From Clostridiales bacterium (GTDB taxonomy: Bacteria; Bacillota; Clostridia; Oscillospirales; Oscillospiraceae): DNA of 64,000 bases. The translations under genes and the position numbers were made by a program. Below, piece after piece: positions 30,301 to 39,747 of this stretch; the first letter of the stretch is position 1; each line of letters starts with the position of its first letter. The notes below the pieces were generated by a model. It saw only the letters and a program-made list of their open reading frames with translations. It was not told the DNA's origin and did no database searches. Where the stretch lies: contig SFLH01000005.1 of the NCBI GenBank assembly GCA_004554585.1, positions 55,263 to 119,262 on the forward strand, read 5' to 3'.

Positions 30301-30881
30301 ACCAATCTTCCTTTCGTGGAGGGGATCTCACTCCCCCCGGTCAGCGCCACGGCCTGCTTCAAGCTCCGGGCCGCGGCCTTGAACACCCCTTCGATGAGGT
30401 GGTGGCTGTTCTCCCCCGCCAGCTTGCGCAGGTGGAGGGTGCAGGCTGCCTGGCGGGTGAAGGCCAGCCAGAACTCCTTGGCCAGCTCCGTGTCAAAGGT
30501 TCCCACCTTGGCCGTGGGCATGGGCACGTCCCAGCACAGCATGCCCCGGCCGGACAGGTCCACTGCCGCCAGCACCAAGGCCTCGTCCATGGGCAGGAGG
30601 ATGTGGCCGAAGCGCTCCACCCCCCGCATTTCCCCCAGGGCCTTGGCGAAGGCCTGGCCCAGGCAGATGCCCACGTCCTCCACGGTGTGGTGGTCGTCCA
30701 CCCAGGTGTCCCCCTGGCAGCGGACGGTCAGGTCGAAGGAGCCGTGGCGGGCAAAGCCGGTGAGCATGTGGTCGAAAAAGCCCACGCCGGTCTGGATGTC
30801 GTGCTGGCCGGTGCCGTCTAGATTCAGGGTCAGGGTGATGTCGGTCTCCCCGGTCTGGCGGGTGATCTCCACTTGTCGCAT
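30297..30881 (-). CDS. hisB: Imidazoleglycerol-phosphate dehydratase
   Basis: Dehydrates imidazole glycerol phosphate, Mn-dependent. ATG 30881 (194 residues) shares a base with the hisC stop; GTG 30884 one codon earlier is an equal alternative, with AAGGAGGG before both. Metal-binding signatures: GVGFFDHMLTGFARHG, DDHHTVEDVGICLGQAF, and the later GENSHHLIEGVFKA. Monofunctional: no phosphatase domain as in enteric HisB, and no histidinol-phosphatase is seen in this operon. Confidence 0.96.
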   Translation of the reverse strand: MRQVEITRQTGETDITLTLNLDGTGQHDIQTGVGFFDHMLTGFARHGSFDLTVRCQGDTWVDDHHTVEDVGICLGQAFAKALGEMRGVERFGHILLPMDEALVLAAVDLSGRGMLCWDVPMPTAKVGTFDTELAKEFWLAFTRQAACTLHLRKLAGENSHHLIEGVFKAAARSLKQAVALTGGSEIPSTKGRLV

Positions 30882-31938
30882 CACAGTCCCTCCTTCAGGA
30901 TCTCTTGGGCCGTCTGGACAAAGGCAGCCATCTCCTCCTCGGTGCCGATGGTCACCCGGTTGTACTGGGCGATGGCCGGGTCGGAGAAGTGGCGGATGAG
31001 GATGCCCCGGTCCTTGCAGGCCTGGTAAAAGGCCGCCCCGTCCAGCTTGGGATGGGTGAGGAAGAGGAAGTTGGCCTGGGAGTCGGGCATAGAAAAGCCC
31101 AGGGCCCGCAGGGCCTGCATGGTCTTGGCCCGGGTGGCCATGATCCGCCGGGCATTGTCCCGGAAATAGCCGTCGGCGTCCACCGCCGCCTGGCCCAGCT
31201 TCAGGGTCAGGCGGTTGACGTTATAGGGGTTGGTGGAGTATTTCAGCTTTTCCAGGTCCTCGATGATGGCCCGGCTGCCCAGGGCAAAGCCCAGGCGGGC
31301 CCCGGCCATGGAGCGGGACTTGGAATAGGTCATCACCACCAGCAGGTTATCGTACTGGTCCAGCAGGGCCGCGGCGGACTCCGCCCCGAAGTCCACATAG
31401 GCCTCGTCCACCACCACCACGTGGCTGGGGTCGGCGGCCACAATGGCCTCCACCTGGTCCAGGGGCAGGGCCAGGCCCGTGGGGGCGTTGGGGTTGGCCA
31501 GCACCGTCAGCTTGCCCCGGCCGGCCAGGGCGGCGGCGTCCACGGAGAAGTCCTCCTTTAAGGGCACCGTCTCATAGGCCACCTGGTGCAGGTCGGCAAA
31601 GACGGGGTAGAAGCTGTAGGTCAGGCTGGGAAACACCGCCCCGTCGGCCCCGAAGGCCATGAAGGCGAAGTTCAAAATGTCATCCGAGCCGTTGGACAGA
31701 AAGACCTGCCCCGGCTTCACCCCATACAGGCCCGCCAGCTTCTCTCGCAGGACGGTGCCCTCCGGGTCGGAGTACAGCCGCAGGTCGGCCACGTCCTCGG
31801 CCCCCAGGGCGGCCAGCACCGCCGGGGCGGGGGGATAGGGGGACTCGTTGGTGTTGAGCTTGATGTACTGCCGGTCCCGGGGCTGTTCCCCGGGGGTGTA
31901 CGCCGTCAGGCCCGCGTACTTGGCGTTGAGAAAGCGGC

Positions 31939-31942
<4 letters not shown>
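30881..31942 (-). CDS. hisC: Histidinol-phosphate aminotransferase
   Basis: PLP enzyme making histidinol phosphate. 353 residues of fold type I: LNTNESPYPPAPAV near the N-terminus, NGSDDILNFAF, LANPNAPTGLALP, VVDEAYVDFG, the PLP lysine in MTYSKSRSMAGARLGFAL, and the Arg region ANFLFL. Overlaps hisD by four bases. Confidence 0.96.
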
Positions 31943-33230
<1,288 letters not shown>

Positions 33231-33234
<4 letters not shown>

Positions 33235-33881
33235 TTCTTTTCTGCCTCCTTGGCGGCCACCTGTTCCCGCAGACCCTCGTAGAGGGTCTGGATGGCCTCG
33301 TGCTTAAACTTGAAGCTGACTTTGTTGGCGATGAGCCGGGCGCTGATGGGAACGATGGTCTCGATGGGGGTCAGGTCGTTCTCCCGCAGGGTGGTGCCTG
33401 TCTCCACGATGTCCACGATCACGTCGGTCAGGTCCAGGATGGGGGCGATCTCGATGGAGCCGTGCAGGCGGATGATGTCGATGTCCCGGCTGCGGGCGCT
33501 GTAGTAGGCCCGGGTGATGTGGGGGAACTCCGTGGCCACCCGCAGGGTCTTGTCCGGGTCGTCCCGGAAGCCGGTGCGGGCCGCCACACACATGCGGCAC
33601 TTGCCCACGTTCAGGTCCAAAAGCTCATAGATGTCCGGGCCGTACTCCAGCAGGATGTCCTTGCCGGCCACCCCCACGTCGGCGGCCCCCCGCTCCACAT
33701 ATACGGGCACATCGGAGGGTTTGACCCAGAAGTAGCGCACCCCCGCCTCGGGGTTTTCAAAGATCAGCTTGCGCTTGGGGTCCAGCAGCTCCTCACAGGG
33801 GAAGCCCGCCTGGGCGAACATGGCGTACACCCGCTCGCCCAGCCGGCCCTTGGGCAGGGCCACATTCAGAAAGTCCTTCAT
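33231..33881 (-). CDS. hisG: ATP phosphoribosyltransferase, short (HisZ-dependent) form
   Basis: First committed step, ATP plus PRPP. 216 residues, the short form that lacks the C-terminal histidine-sensing domain and needs HisZ as regulatory partner, which is encoded directly upstream. Signatures: NVALPKGRLGERVYAMF, RGAADVGVAGKDIL, ATEFPHITRAYY, and the PRPP loop DVIVDIVETGTTLREN. Confidence 0.97.
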
Positions 33882-34987
33882 CCCTTCTCCCCTCCTCTCA
33901 GGTCCACGATCTCCTTGGCCCGCAGGTCCCCGGCCCGGCGCCGGGCCAGAGCCCGCTTGCCTTCTCCGGCCAGCTGGGCCAGGCGGCCGGTGAGGGCCGT
34001 CAGGTCCGTGGCGTCGTCGTAGAGCACCAGCACCTCCGCGTCAAAGGGCGGCTGGGCCGGGCCCAGACGCTCCAGCTCATTGAGGTTGATGGCAAAGCCC
34101 ATGGCCCCGCACTTCTTCCCCATTTTCTCCACCATTTTATCATATTGTCCCCCGGAGAGCACCCCCGCGGACAAATTTTTCAAAAATCCTCGGAAGACAA
34201 TGCCGCTGTAGTAGTCCATGTCCCCCTCCACGGAGAAGTCCAGGTAGACCTTGTCGCTCAGGCCGTTGGCCTTGAGAAGGGCGCAGAGGCTATTCAGCTC
34301 CTCCCAGGCCTCCCGGGTCTTCTTGCCGCCCACGCACAGGGGGGCGAGCTCTTCCAGCACGGTCTCCATGGTGCCGTAGGTGGTCACCAGGCGCTCCAGC
34401 AGGGCCTTGACGGTGCCGCTGAGGTTCCGGCTGCGGCAGAACTCCTCCAGCCCCGCCAGGCTCTTGGCCCGGACGGCGGCCATCACTTGGCCGTAGTCGG
34501 CCTCGTCCACCCCGGCGGCCTCCATGAAGCCGGAGACCAGGCCCACGTGGGACACGTCCAGCACGTGGTCGGGGCTGATGGTGGCCAGGCTCTCCAGGGC
34601 CAGGGCGGTGACCTCGTAAATGTGATACAGGTCCAGTTCCCCGATGCACTCCAAACCGGTCTGCATGATCTCCTGGAAGGCCTCATCCCCCTTGCCGGAG
34701 CGGTAGACCGTCTCGTTGTAATACACCTTCCGGGGGCCGGGCTCCCCTTCCCGGGTGTTCTTGATGATGGATAGGGTCACATCAGGCTTGAGGGCCATGA
34801 GGACCCCCCGGCTGTCGGTGAAGGTGATCATCCGGTCGCTGACCAGAAAATCCTTGTTGCGTACGTACAGGTCGTACTCCTCAAACTTGCTCATTTTGAA
34901 CCGGCGGTAGCCGTATCCCTCATAAAGCCCCCGCAGGCGGTACATGGTCTGTTCCCCGCTGCGCAGGATCTTCCAATCCAACTGCAT
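33878..34987 (-). CDS. hisZ: ATP phosphoribosyltransferase regulatory subunit
   Basis: A HisRS-like paralog without tRNA ligase activity that forms a complex with short HisG and transmits histidine feedback. 369 residues. Class II synthetase-like motifs are seen as GYGYRRFKMSKFEEYDLYV and MALKPDVTLSIIKNTREG, and later YYSGIVFRGFL with GGQYDKMVEKMG. The anticodon-binding domain is absent. First gene of the his operon; AAAGGGG ribosome site before ATG. Confidence 0.95.
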   Translation of the reverse strand: MQLDWKILRSGEQTMYRLRGLYEGYGYRRFKMSKFEEYDLYVRNKDFLVSDRMITFTDSRGVLMALKPDVTLSIIKNTREGEPGPRKVYYNETVYRSGKGDEAFQEIMQTGLECIGELDLYHIYEVTALALESLATISPDHVLDVSHVGLVSGFMEAAGVDEADYGQVMAAVRAKSLAGLEEFCRSRNLSGTVKALLERLVTTYGTMETVLEELAPLCVGGKKTREAWEELNSLCALLKANGLSDKVYLDFSVEGDMDYYSGIVFRGFLKNLSAGVLSGGQYDKMVEKMGKKCGAMGFAINLNELERLGPAQPPFDAEVLVLYDDATDLTALTGRLAQLAGEGKRALARRRAGDLRAKEIVDLRGGEKG

Positions 34988-35018
34988 GGTGTGGTCCCCT
35001 TTCTTCTGACTATTTAGT

Positions 35019-35047
35019 ATACTACCACTCTACTGTGATAAAGTAAA
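35019..35047 (-). promoter_or_regulatory. Likely promoter of the his operon
   Basis: TTTACT (35047-35042), 17-base spacer and TAGTAT (35024-35019), or TATACT at 35021-35016 with a weaker -35. The leader before hisZ is short (about 25 bases) and shows no T-box. Between hisZ and nrdG (34988-35299) I see only this and the divergent nrdG promoter. Confidence 0.5.
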
Positions 35048-35147
35048 GGGAAATTTTCCATTTCCTCTTTTTCCCGCGAAAAATTTTTCCGGCCCGCCCG
35101 GGTGTGCTTTGTTCACATCGTCCACCCTCTCTGCCTGTCCACCCCCA

Positions 35148-35176
35148 TTGTCCCAGGGCGAAAAGTATGCTATCAT
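35148..35176 (+). promoter_or_regulatory. Promoter of the nrdG-nudix-trmN6-rsmI unit
   Basis: TTGTCC (35148-35153), 17-base spacer and TATCAT (35171-35176). The ~115-base leader contains an imperfect GC-rich hairpin (GAACTGCCCGCCGGCAGTTC, 35215-35234). Confidence 0.65.
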
Positions 35177-35299
35177 AAAGCAGTCTTTCAGCCCCTGCCC
35201 CTCCAGGGCGGGGAGAACTGCCCGCCGGCAGTTCCTGCTGATCCCAGTGATACCACATCTTTTTGGGTTTGACAAGACTTGGAAAGGAGGCGCGCGCCC

Positions 35300-35827
35300 A
35301 TGCGGATCGCCAACACGGTCAACGACTCCATCGTGGACGGCTGCGGCCTGCGGTTTACGGTGTTCACCCAGGGCTGTCCCCACCACTGCCCCGGCTGCCA
35401 CAACCCGGACACCCACGACTTTGCCGGGGGACGGGAAGTCTCCCTGGAAGACCTGGCCCAACAGCTGAAAAAGAACCCCCTCATCGACGGCCTCACCCTC
35501 TCCGGGGGCGAACCCTTCGCCCAGGCCGCCGACTGCGCCGTCCTGGCCCGAACCGCCCACCAGCTGGGGCTGACGGTGTGGACCTATTCCGGCTACCTCT
35601 TTGAGCACCTGCGGGACAAAGGGGACCCGGCCTGGTCCGCCCTGCTGGAAGAGACAGACGTGCTGGTGGACGGCCCCTTTGTCCAGGCGGAAAAATCCTA
35701 CGAACTCCACTTCCGGGGCAGCCGGAACCAGCGGCTGATCGACGTGAAGGCCAGCCTGGCCCAGGGCCGGGCCGTCCTGTGGCAGCAGGAGGACCCCCTG
35801 GCCAAGTTCACCGTCCCCGAGTCTTGA
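35300..35827 (+). CDS. nrdG: Anaerobic ribonucleoside-triphosphate reductase activating protein
   Basis: Radical SAM activase that installs the glycyl radical on NrdD. ATG 35300 follows AAAGGAGG at nine bases; 175 residues, normal length. The cluster motif CPHHCPGC (CX3CX2C) follows RFTVFTQG near residue 33; GLTLSGGEPFAQAADCAVLA is the SAM-binding GGE motif, and the end FRGSRNQRLIDVKASL is typical of NrdG. No nrdD is adjacent, so its partner lies elsewhere. First of four co-directional genes. Confidence 0.95.
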   Translation: MRIANTVNDSIVDGCGLRFTVFTQGCPHHCPGCHNPDTHDFAGGREVSLEDLAQQLKKNPLIDGLTLSGGEPFAQAADCAVLARTAHQLGLTVWTYSGYLFEHLRDKGDPAWSALLEETDVLVDGPFVQAEKSYELHFRGSRNQRLIDVKASLAQGRAVLWQQEDPLAKFTVPES

Positions 35828-35841
35828 GAGGAGGAACCCCC

Positions 35842-36477
35842 ATGACCTTTGCGCAGCTCCATGACTATTTCACCCACCGGGAACTGGGCATCCAGGGCGC
35901 TGTGGGCGAGTACGCCGTCCTGGTCCCCCTGGTCCAGCGGGAGGGGCAGCTGTGCCTGCTCTTTGAAACCCGGGCCGAGACCCTGGTGGGCCACCAGCCC
36001 GGGGAGGTCTGCTTCCCCGGCGGCCGGCGGGAGCCGGGGGAGACCCCCTGGCAGACCGCCCTGCGGGAGACCTGGGAAGAGCTGGCCGTCCCCTCCGAGG
36101 AGATCCAACTGCTGGGCCCCCTGGACGTAATCCAGGACATCAGCGACCGGGTGGTCTACCCCTTCCTGGCCCGGATCACCCCCCAGGGCCTGGCCGCCCT
36201 GCGGCCCAGCGCCGACGAGGTGAAGGACGTCTTTTTCGTCCCCCTGGACTATCTGCAAAACTACCCGGAGGAGGTCTACCGCTACAAGGTGGCCGCCCAA
36301 GTAGACGACCGCTTCCCCTATGAGCGCATGGGCTTTCCCAAGACCTACCCCTGGCGCACCGGCTTTATGGACGTTCCCATCTATGAGTACCAGGGCCACT
36401 TCATCTGGGGCATGACTGCCCGGACCGTGCGCTGGCTGCTCCGCCAGCTGCAGCTCATGGAGGAGGGGACCCCGTGA
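35842..36477 (+). CDS. Nudix hydrolase, CoA pyrophosphatase-like
   Basis: A 211-residue Nudix enzyme. The complete Nudix box GGRREPGETPWQTALRETWE followed by EL is at about 55-77, giving Mg binding and pyrophosphate cleavage. The preceding QPGEVCFPGGR is the pattern of the CoA/NudL subgroup (CoA to 3',5'-ADP and phosphopantetheine). ATG 35842 follows GAGAGGAGG; an upstream start would overlap nrdG. Overlaps the next gene by four bases (GTGA). Specificity is inferred from the motif. Confidence 0.88.
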   Translation: MTFAQLHDYFTHRELGIQGAVGEYAVLVPLVQREGQLCLLFETRAETLVGHQPGEVCFPGGRREPGETPWQTALRETWEELAVPSEEIQLLGPLDVIQDISDRVVYPFLARITPQGLAALRPSADEVKDVFFVPLDYLQNYPEEVYRYKVAAQVDDRFPYERMGFPKTYPWRTGFMDVPIYEYQGHFIWGMTARTVRWLLRQLQLMEEGTP

Positions 36478-37118
36478 CCTCGGTAGAATTCCTGGGGCCA
36501 TACCGCCTGACCCAGGACGACGCCTACTTCAAGTTGGGCCGGGACAGCGTGCTTCTCTCCCGCTTCTGCACCCTGCGCCGGGGCTGGGCGGTGTGCGACC
36601 TGGGCTGCGGGATCGGCTCCCTGCTGCTGCTGGTCTCCCAGCGGGAGGAGACCCTGGACCGCCTGGGCATTGAACTGGATCCCGGCGCGGCCGCCCTGGC
36701 CCGGCAGAACCTGGCGGAAAACAACCTGTCCGGCCAGGTGCTCACCGGCGACCTGCGGGACAGGACTCTCACCCCCGGGGACCGCTTCCACCTAGTCCTC
36801 TCCAACCCCCCCTACTTCCGGGCGGGGTCGGGGAAGTCCGGCGGCCAAGCCCGCATGGACGACACCTGCCCGGTCACCGACCTGTGCCAGGCCGCCGGGC
36901 GGCTGGCCCGCACCGGAGGGCGCTTCGCCCTGGTCTACCGGCCGGAGCGGCTGGCGGAGCTCTTCGCCGCCCTGGCGGAGGCCCGGCTGACCCCCAAGCG
37001 CCTGCAGCTGCTGGCCTACGACCAGACCAAGCCCCCCTACGCCGTGCTGGTGGAGGCCGTGAAGGAGGGGGGACCCGGCCTGGAGGTCCTGCCGGTGCAC
37101 TATCAGATCCAGCCGTAA
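36474..37118 (+). CDS. tRNA1(Val) (adenine37-N6)-methyltransferase-like SAM methyltransferase
   Basis: A 214-residue class I SAM methyltransferase. Motif I VCDLGCGIGSLLLLVSQRE, acidic LGIELDPGAAALARQNL, and the adenine-N6 catalytic motif LVLSNPPYFRAG. The N-terminus EFLGPYRLTQDDAYFKLGRD and the location just before rsmI match the YfiC/TrmN6-like genes of Firmicutes. GTG 36474 is used as start because it overlaps the Nudix stop. The exact tRNA target is inferred. Confidence 0.88.
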   Translation: MTSVEFLGPYRLTQDDAYFKLGRDSVLLSRFCTLRRGWAVCDLGCGIGSLLLLVSQREETLDRLGIELDPGAAALARQNLAENNLSGQVLTGDLRDRTLTPGDRFHLVLSNPPYFRAGSGKSGGQARMDDTCPVTDLCQAAGRLARTGGRFALVYRPERLAELFAALAEARLTPKRLQLLAYDQTKPPYAVLVEAVKEGGPGLEVLPVHYQIQP

Positions 37119-37137
37119 CACAAAGGAGGATGCCGCC

Positions 37138-37986
37138 ATGGCAGGAACGCTATATCTGGTCGCCACCCCCATCGGGAACCTAGGGGACCTCTCCCCCCGG
37201 GCCGCGGAGACCTTGGCCCAGGCCGACTTCATCGCCGCCGAGGACACCCGGGTGACCGTCAAGCTCTTAAACCACCTGGGTCTGAAAAAGCCTATGGTGA
37301 GCTACCACCGCCACAACACCGCCCCCCGGGGCCAGGAGATCACCGACCGCCTGCTGGCCGGGGAGGTCTGCGCCCTGGTCACCGACGCGGGCACCCCCGC
37401 CATCAGCGACCCCGGCGAGGACCTGGTGGCCCAGTGTGCCCAGCTGGACATCCCTGTGGTGGCCATCCCCGGGCCCTGCGCCCTTGTCAACGCCCTGGCC
37501 GTCTCCGGCCTGCCCACCGGGCGCTTCACCTTCGAGGGCTTTCTGGCCATGAACAAGAAGAACCGCCGGGCCCACCTGGACAGCCTGCGCCGCGAGACCC
37601 GCACCATGGTCTTTCACGAGGCCCCCCACAAGCTCCCCGCCACCCTGGCCGACCTGGCCGAGGCCTTCGGCCCCCAGCGGCGGGTGGCACTGTGCCGGGA
37701 GCTGACCAAGCTTCACGAGGAGGTCCGCCGCACCACCCTGGGCCAGGCAGCGGATTACTACCGGGACAATCCCCCCAAGGGGGAGTTCGTCCTGGTGGTG
37801 GAAGGAGCCCCCGAAGAGGCCCCCCAGGGCCACACCCTGGAGGAGGGGATGGCCCTGGCCGCCCAGCTGCAAGCCCAGGGCCTGTCCACCCGGGACGCGG
37901 TGAAGGAAGCCGCCGCCGTCTGCGGCCTGTCCCGCAAGGCCCTTTACGACCGGGTGATCGCCGCCCGGTCCGAAGACGAACCCTGA
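37138..37986 (+). CDS. rsmI: 16S rRNA (cytidine1402-2'-O)-methyltransferase
   Basis: Methylates C1402 of 16S rRNA in the ribosomal P site. 282 residues of the tetrapyrrole methylase fold. Signatures: LYLVATPIGNLGDLSPRAAE, AAEDTRVTVKLLNHLGLKK, VTDAGTPAISDPGEDLV, IPGPCALVNALAVSGLPT, RFTFEGFLAMNKKNR and the late GEFVLVVEG. GGAGG ribosome site, 19 bases after the trmN6-like gene; last gene of the unit. Confidence 0.97.
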   Translation: MAGTLYLVATPIGNLGDLSPRAAETLAQADFIAAEDTRVTVKLLNHLGLKKPMVSYHRHNTAPRGQEITDRLLAGEVCALVTDAGTPAISDPGEDLVAQCAQLDIPVVAIPGPCALVNALAVSGLPTGRFTFEGFLAMNKKNRRAHLDSLRRETRTMVFHEAPHKLPATLADLAEAFGPQRRVALCRELTKLHEEVRRTTLGQAADYYRDNPPKGEFVLVVEGAPEEAPQGHTLEEGMALAAQLQAQGLSTRDAVKEAAAVCGLSRKALYDRVIAARSEDEP

Positions 37987-38012
37987 AACGCAAACCTCTG
38001 GCAGGCAGAAAG

Positions 38013-38046
38013 AAAGCCGTGTCCCTGAGATGGGACACGGCTTTTC
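38013..38046. terminator. Terminator between rsmI and abrB
   Basis: Stem AAAGCCGTGTCC / GGGACACGGCTTT with Ts on both strands; serves the convergent rsmI and abrB genes. Confidence 0.8.
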
Positions 38047-38063
38047 TGTTCGCGAAGGGCAAC

Positions 38064-38306
38064 TTATTTCTCTAACAGCTCCTTCAAGCAGTGGGCGCAG
38101 ATATTCTTTCCCTTGAACACGGTGATATCCTTGGCACTGTCGCAGAAAATGCAGGCGGGCTGATACTTTTTCAGCATGATCGAAGACCCGTCCACATAGA
38201 TTTCCAGAGAATCCTTTTCCGCGATGTTCAGTGTGCGCCGCAACTCGATGGGCAGAACAATTCGGCCCAGTTCATCCACACGACGAACGATTCCTGTTGA
38301 CTTCAT
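38064..38306 (-). CDS. abrB: AbrB/SpoVT-family transition-state regulator with C-terminal CxxC pairs
   Basis: An 80-residue DNA-binding regulator. The AbrB swapped-hairpin domain is nearly identical to the classical one: MKSTGIVRRVDELGRIVLPI, ELRRTLNIAEKDSLEIYVDG. The C-terminus is not Bacillus AbrB-like; it has two CxxC pairs (CIFC, CAHC) about 20 residues apart that may bind zinc, the common clostridial form. ATG 38306 preferred; GTG 38318 is possible. It sits beside the spore maturation genes on the opposite strand. Confidence 0.9.
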   Translation of the reverse strand: MKSTGIVRRVDELGRIVLPIELRRTLNIAEKDSLEIYVDGSSIMLKKYQPACIFCDSAKDITVFKGKNICAHCLKELLEK

Positions 38307-38421
38307 GTTGGCAAGCACATCCTTTCAGCGTCGGCCGTTGTCTCTCTGTCCCCTGGCGGGGCGGCTCCATGGGGTTGACAAAAAAAGTCAAAATAGACAA
38401 AAAACACATAGTGTTACTTTG

Positions 38422-38449
38422 ATTATAACAAAATGTGGAAGGAAGTCAA
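38422..38449 (-). promoter_or_regulatory. Promoter of abrB with AT-rich upstream region
   Basis: TTGACT (38449-38444), 16-base spacer and TATAAT (38427-38422) on the minus strand. The AT-rich leader contains TTGACAAAAAAAGTCAA (38373-38389), an inverted repeat that could be an operator, for example for AbrB itself. The region 38307-38574 holds no gene. Confidence 0.65.
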
Positions 38450-38574
38450 TCGAAACTTGTCGCATTCACGGAAAAAGGAGAAAAAAGGAAATTGTGCCAT
38501 TTTCTCGTCAATGGCTGTGGAATTGGGGGGTATCGCCCCCCCAGTGGAAGAGAACAGGAGGGGTATGTGTGGCA

Positions 38575-39147
38575 ATGACGGTGATTTGGACCGGGATGAT
38601 TACCCTGTCGCTGGTGTGCGCGCTGGCGCAGGGCAGCCAGGGTCTGCTGGCCAACGCGGCTCTGGAGGGAGCGGCCTCGGCCATTCAGTTGGGCATCTCC
38701 ATGGCAGGGGTGCTGTGCCTGTGGATGGGGGTGATGGAGGTGATGGACCGGGCGGGGCTGGCGGCCAAGCTGGCCAAGCTTCTGCGCCCGGTGCTGGGCC
38801 GCCTCTTCCCCGACTTCGCCGGGGACCAGGGCACCATGGACACCATCGCCGCCAACGTCTCGGCCAACCTGCTGGGCCTGGGCAACGCCGCCACCCCCCT
38901 GGGCATGGAGGCTGCCCGGCGGATGAGCCGCCGCACCCCCGGGGTGGCCGGGGACAGCCTGTGCATGCTGGTGGTGTGCAACACCGCCTCCATCCAGCTC
39001 ATCCCCACCACCGTGGCGGCGGTGCGCATGGCGGCGGGGAGCCAGACCCCCTTTGACATTTTGCCGGCGGTGTGGGTGACCTCCGCCCTGTCGGTGCTCA
39101 CGGGGATCACCGCGGCCAAAGTGCTGGCCAAGGTCTGGCGGAACTGA
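38575..39147 (+). CDS. spmA: Spore maturation protein A
   Basis: A 190-residue membrane protein needed, with SpmB, for proper spore core dehydration in Bacillus. It belongs to the nucleoside-recognition Gate family. Helices at the N-terminus (TGMITLSLVCALAQG), at AIQLGISMAGVLCLWMGVMEV, then the conserved GDQGTMDTIAANVSANLLGL, GNAATPLGMEA and LCMLVVCNTASIQLIPTTVAA. ATG 38575 follows AGGAGGGG by 11 bases; GTG 38569 is an alternative with tighter spacing. spmB follows in 13 bases. Confidence 0.93.
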   Translation: MTVIWTGMITLSLVCALAQGSQGLLANAALEGAASAIQLGISMAGVLCLWMGVMEVMDRAGLAAKLAKLLRPVLGRLFPDFAGDQGTMDTIAANVSANLLGLGNAATPLGMEAARRMSRRTPGVAGDSLCMLVVCNTASIQLIPTTVAAVRMAAGSQTPFDILPAVWVTSALSVLTGITAAKVLAKVWRN

Positions 39148-39160
39148 GGGGAGGGGCGGC

Positions 39161-39682
39161 ATGCAGCTGGTATTGGACCTGATCGTGCCGGGCATTTTGG
39201 TGGGGGTCTCCTGCTACGGCATGGCCAAAAAAGTGGACGTATACGACGCCCTGCTCCAAGGGGCGGCCAAGGGGCTGGAGATTTTGCTGCGCATCCTCCC
39301 GGCCCTGGTGACCCTGCTGACGGTAACCGCCATGCTCCGGGCCTCTGGAGCCCTGGACCTGGCCGCGGAGGCCCTGGCCCCCGCCCTGCGCTGGCTGGGC
39401 ATTCCCCCGGAGACGGTGGGGCTCATGGTGGTCCGGCCCATCAGCGGCAGCGCCGCCCTGGGAGTAGGGTCGGACCTCATCGCCGCCTACGGCCCTGACT
39501 CCCTCATCGGGCGCACGGCGGCCATCATGCTGGGCTCCACGGAGACCACCTTCTACACCATCGCCATCTACTTTGGGGCCGCGGGGATCAAAAAGACCCG
39601 CTACGCCGTCCCCGCCGCCCTGTGCGCGGACTTTGCCGGCTTCTTTTTCGCCGCTCTGACGGCCAGGGTCTTTCTGGGGTGA
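39161..39682 (+). CDS. spmB: Spore maturation protein B
   Basis: A 173-residue Gate-domain membrane protein, partner of SpmA. Conserved VPGILVGVSCYGMAKKVDVY, EILLRILPALVTLLTVTAML, VRPISGSAALG and MLGSTETTFYTIAIYFGA segments. It is directly downstream of spmA with GGGGAGGGG as ribosome site. Together with spoIIE this supports an endospore former. Confidence 0.94.
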   Translation: MQLVLDLIVPGILVGVSCYGMAKKVDVYDALLQGAAKGLEILLRILPALVTLLTVTAMLRASGALDLAAEALAPALRWLGIPPETVGLMVVRPISGSAALGVGSDLIAAYGPDSLIGRTAAIMLGSTETTFYTIAIYFGAAGIKKTRYAVPAALCADFAGFFFAALTARVFLG

Positions 39683-39685
39683 GGA

Positions 39686-39715
39686 TTGCGCCCAGACCGG
39701 CCCCTGTGGTACAAT
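39686..39715 (+). promoter_or_regulatory. Possible promoter of recG
   Basis: TTGCGC (39686-39691), 18-base spacer and TACAAT (39710-39715). Confidence 0.5.
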
Positions 39716-39747
39716 AGCGCCGATCCCACTTGGAAAGGAGGTCTCCC

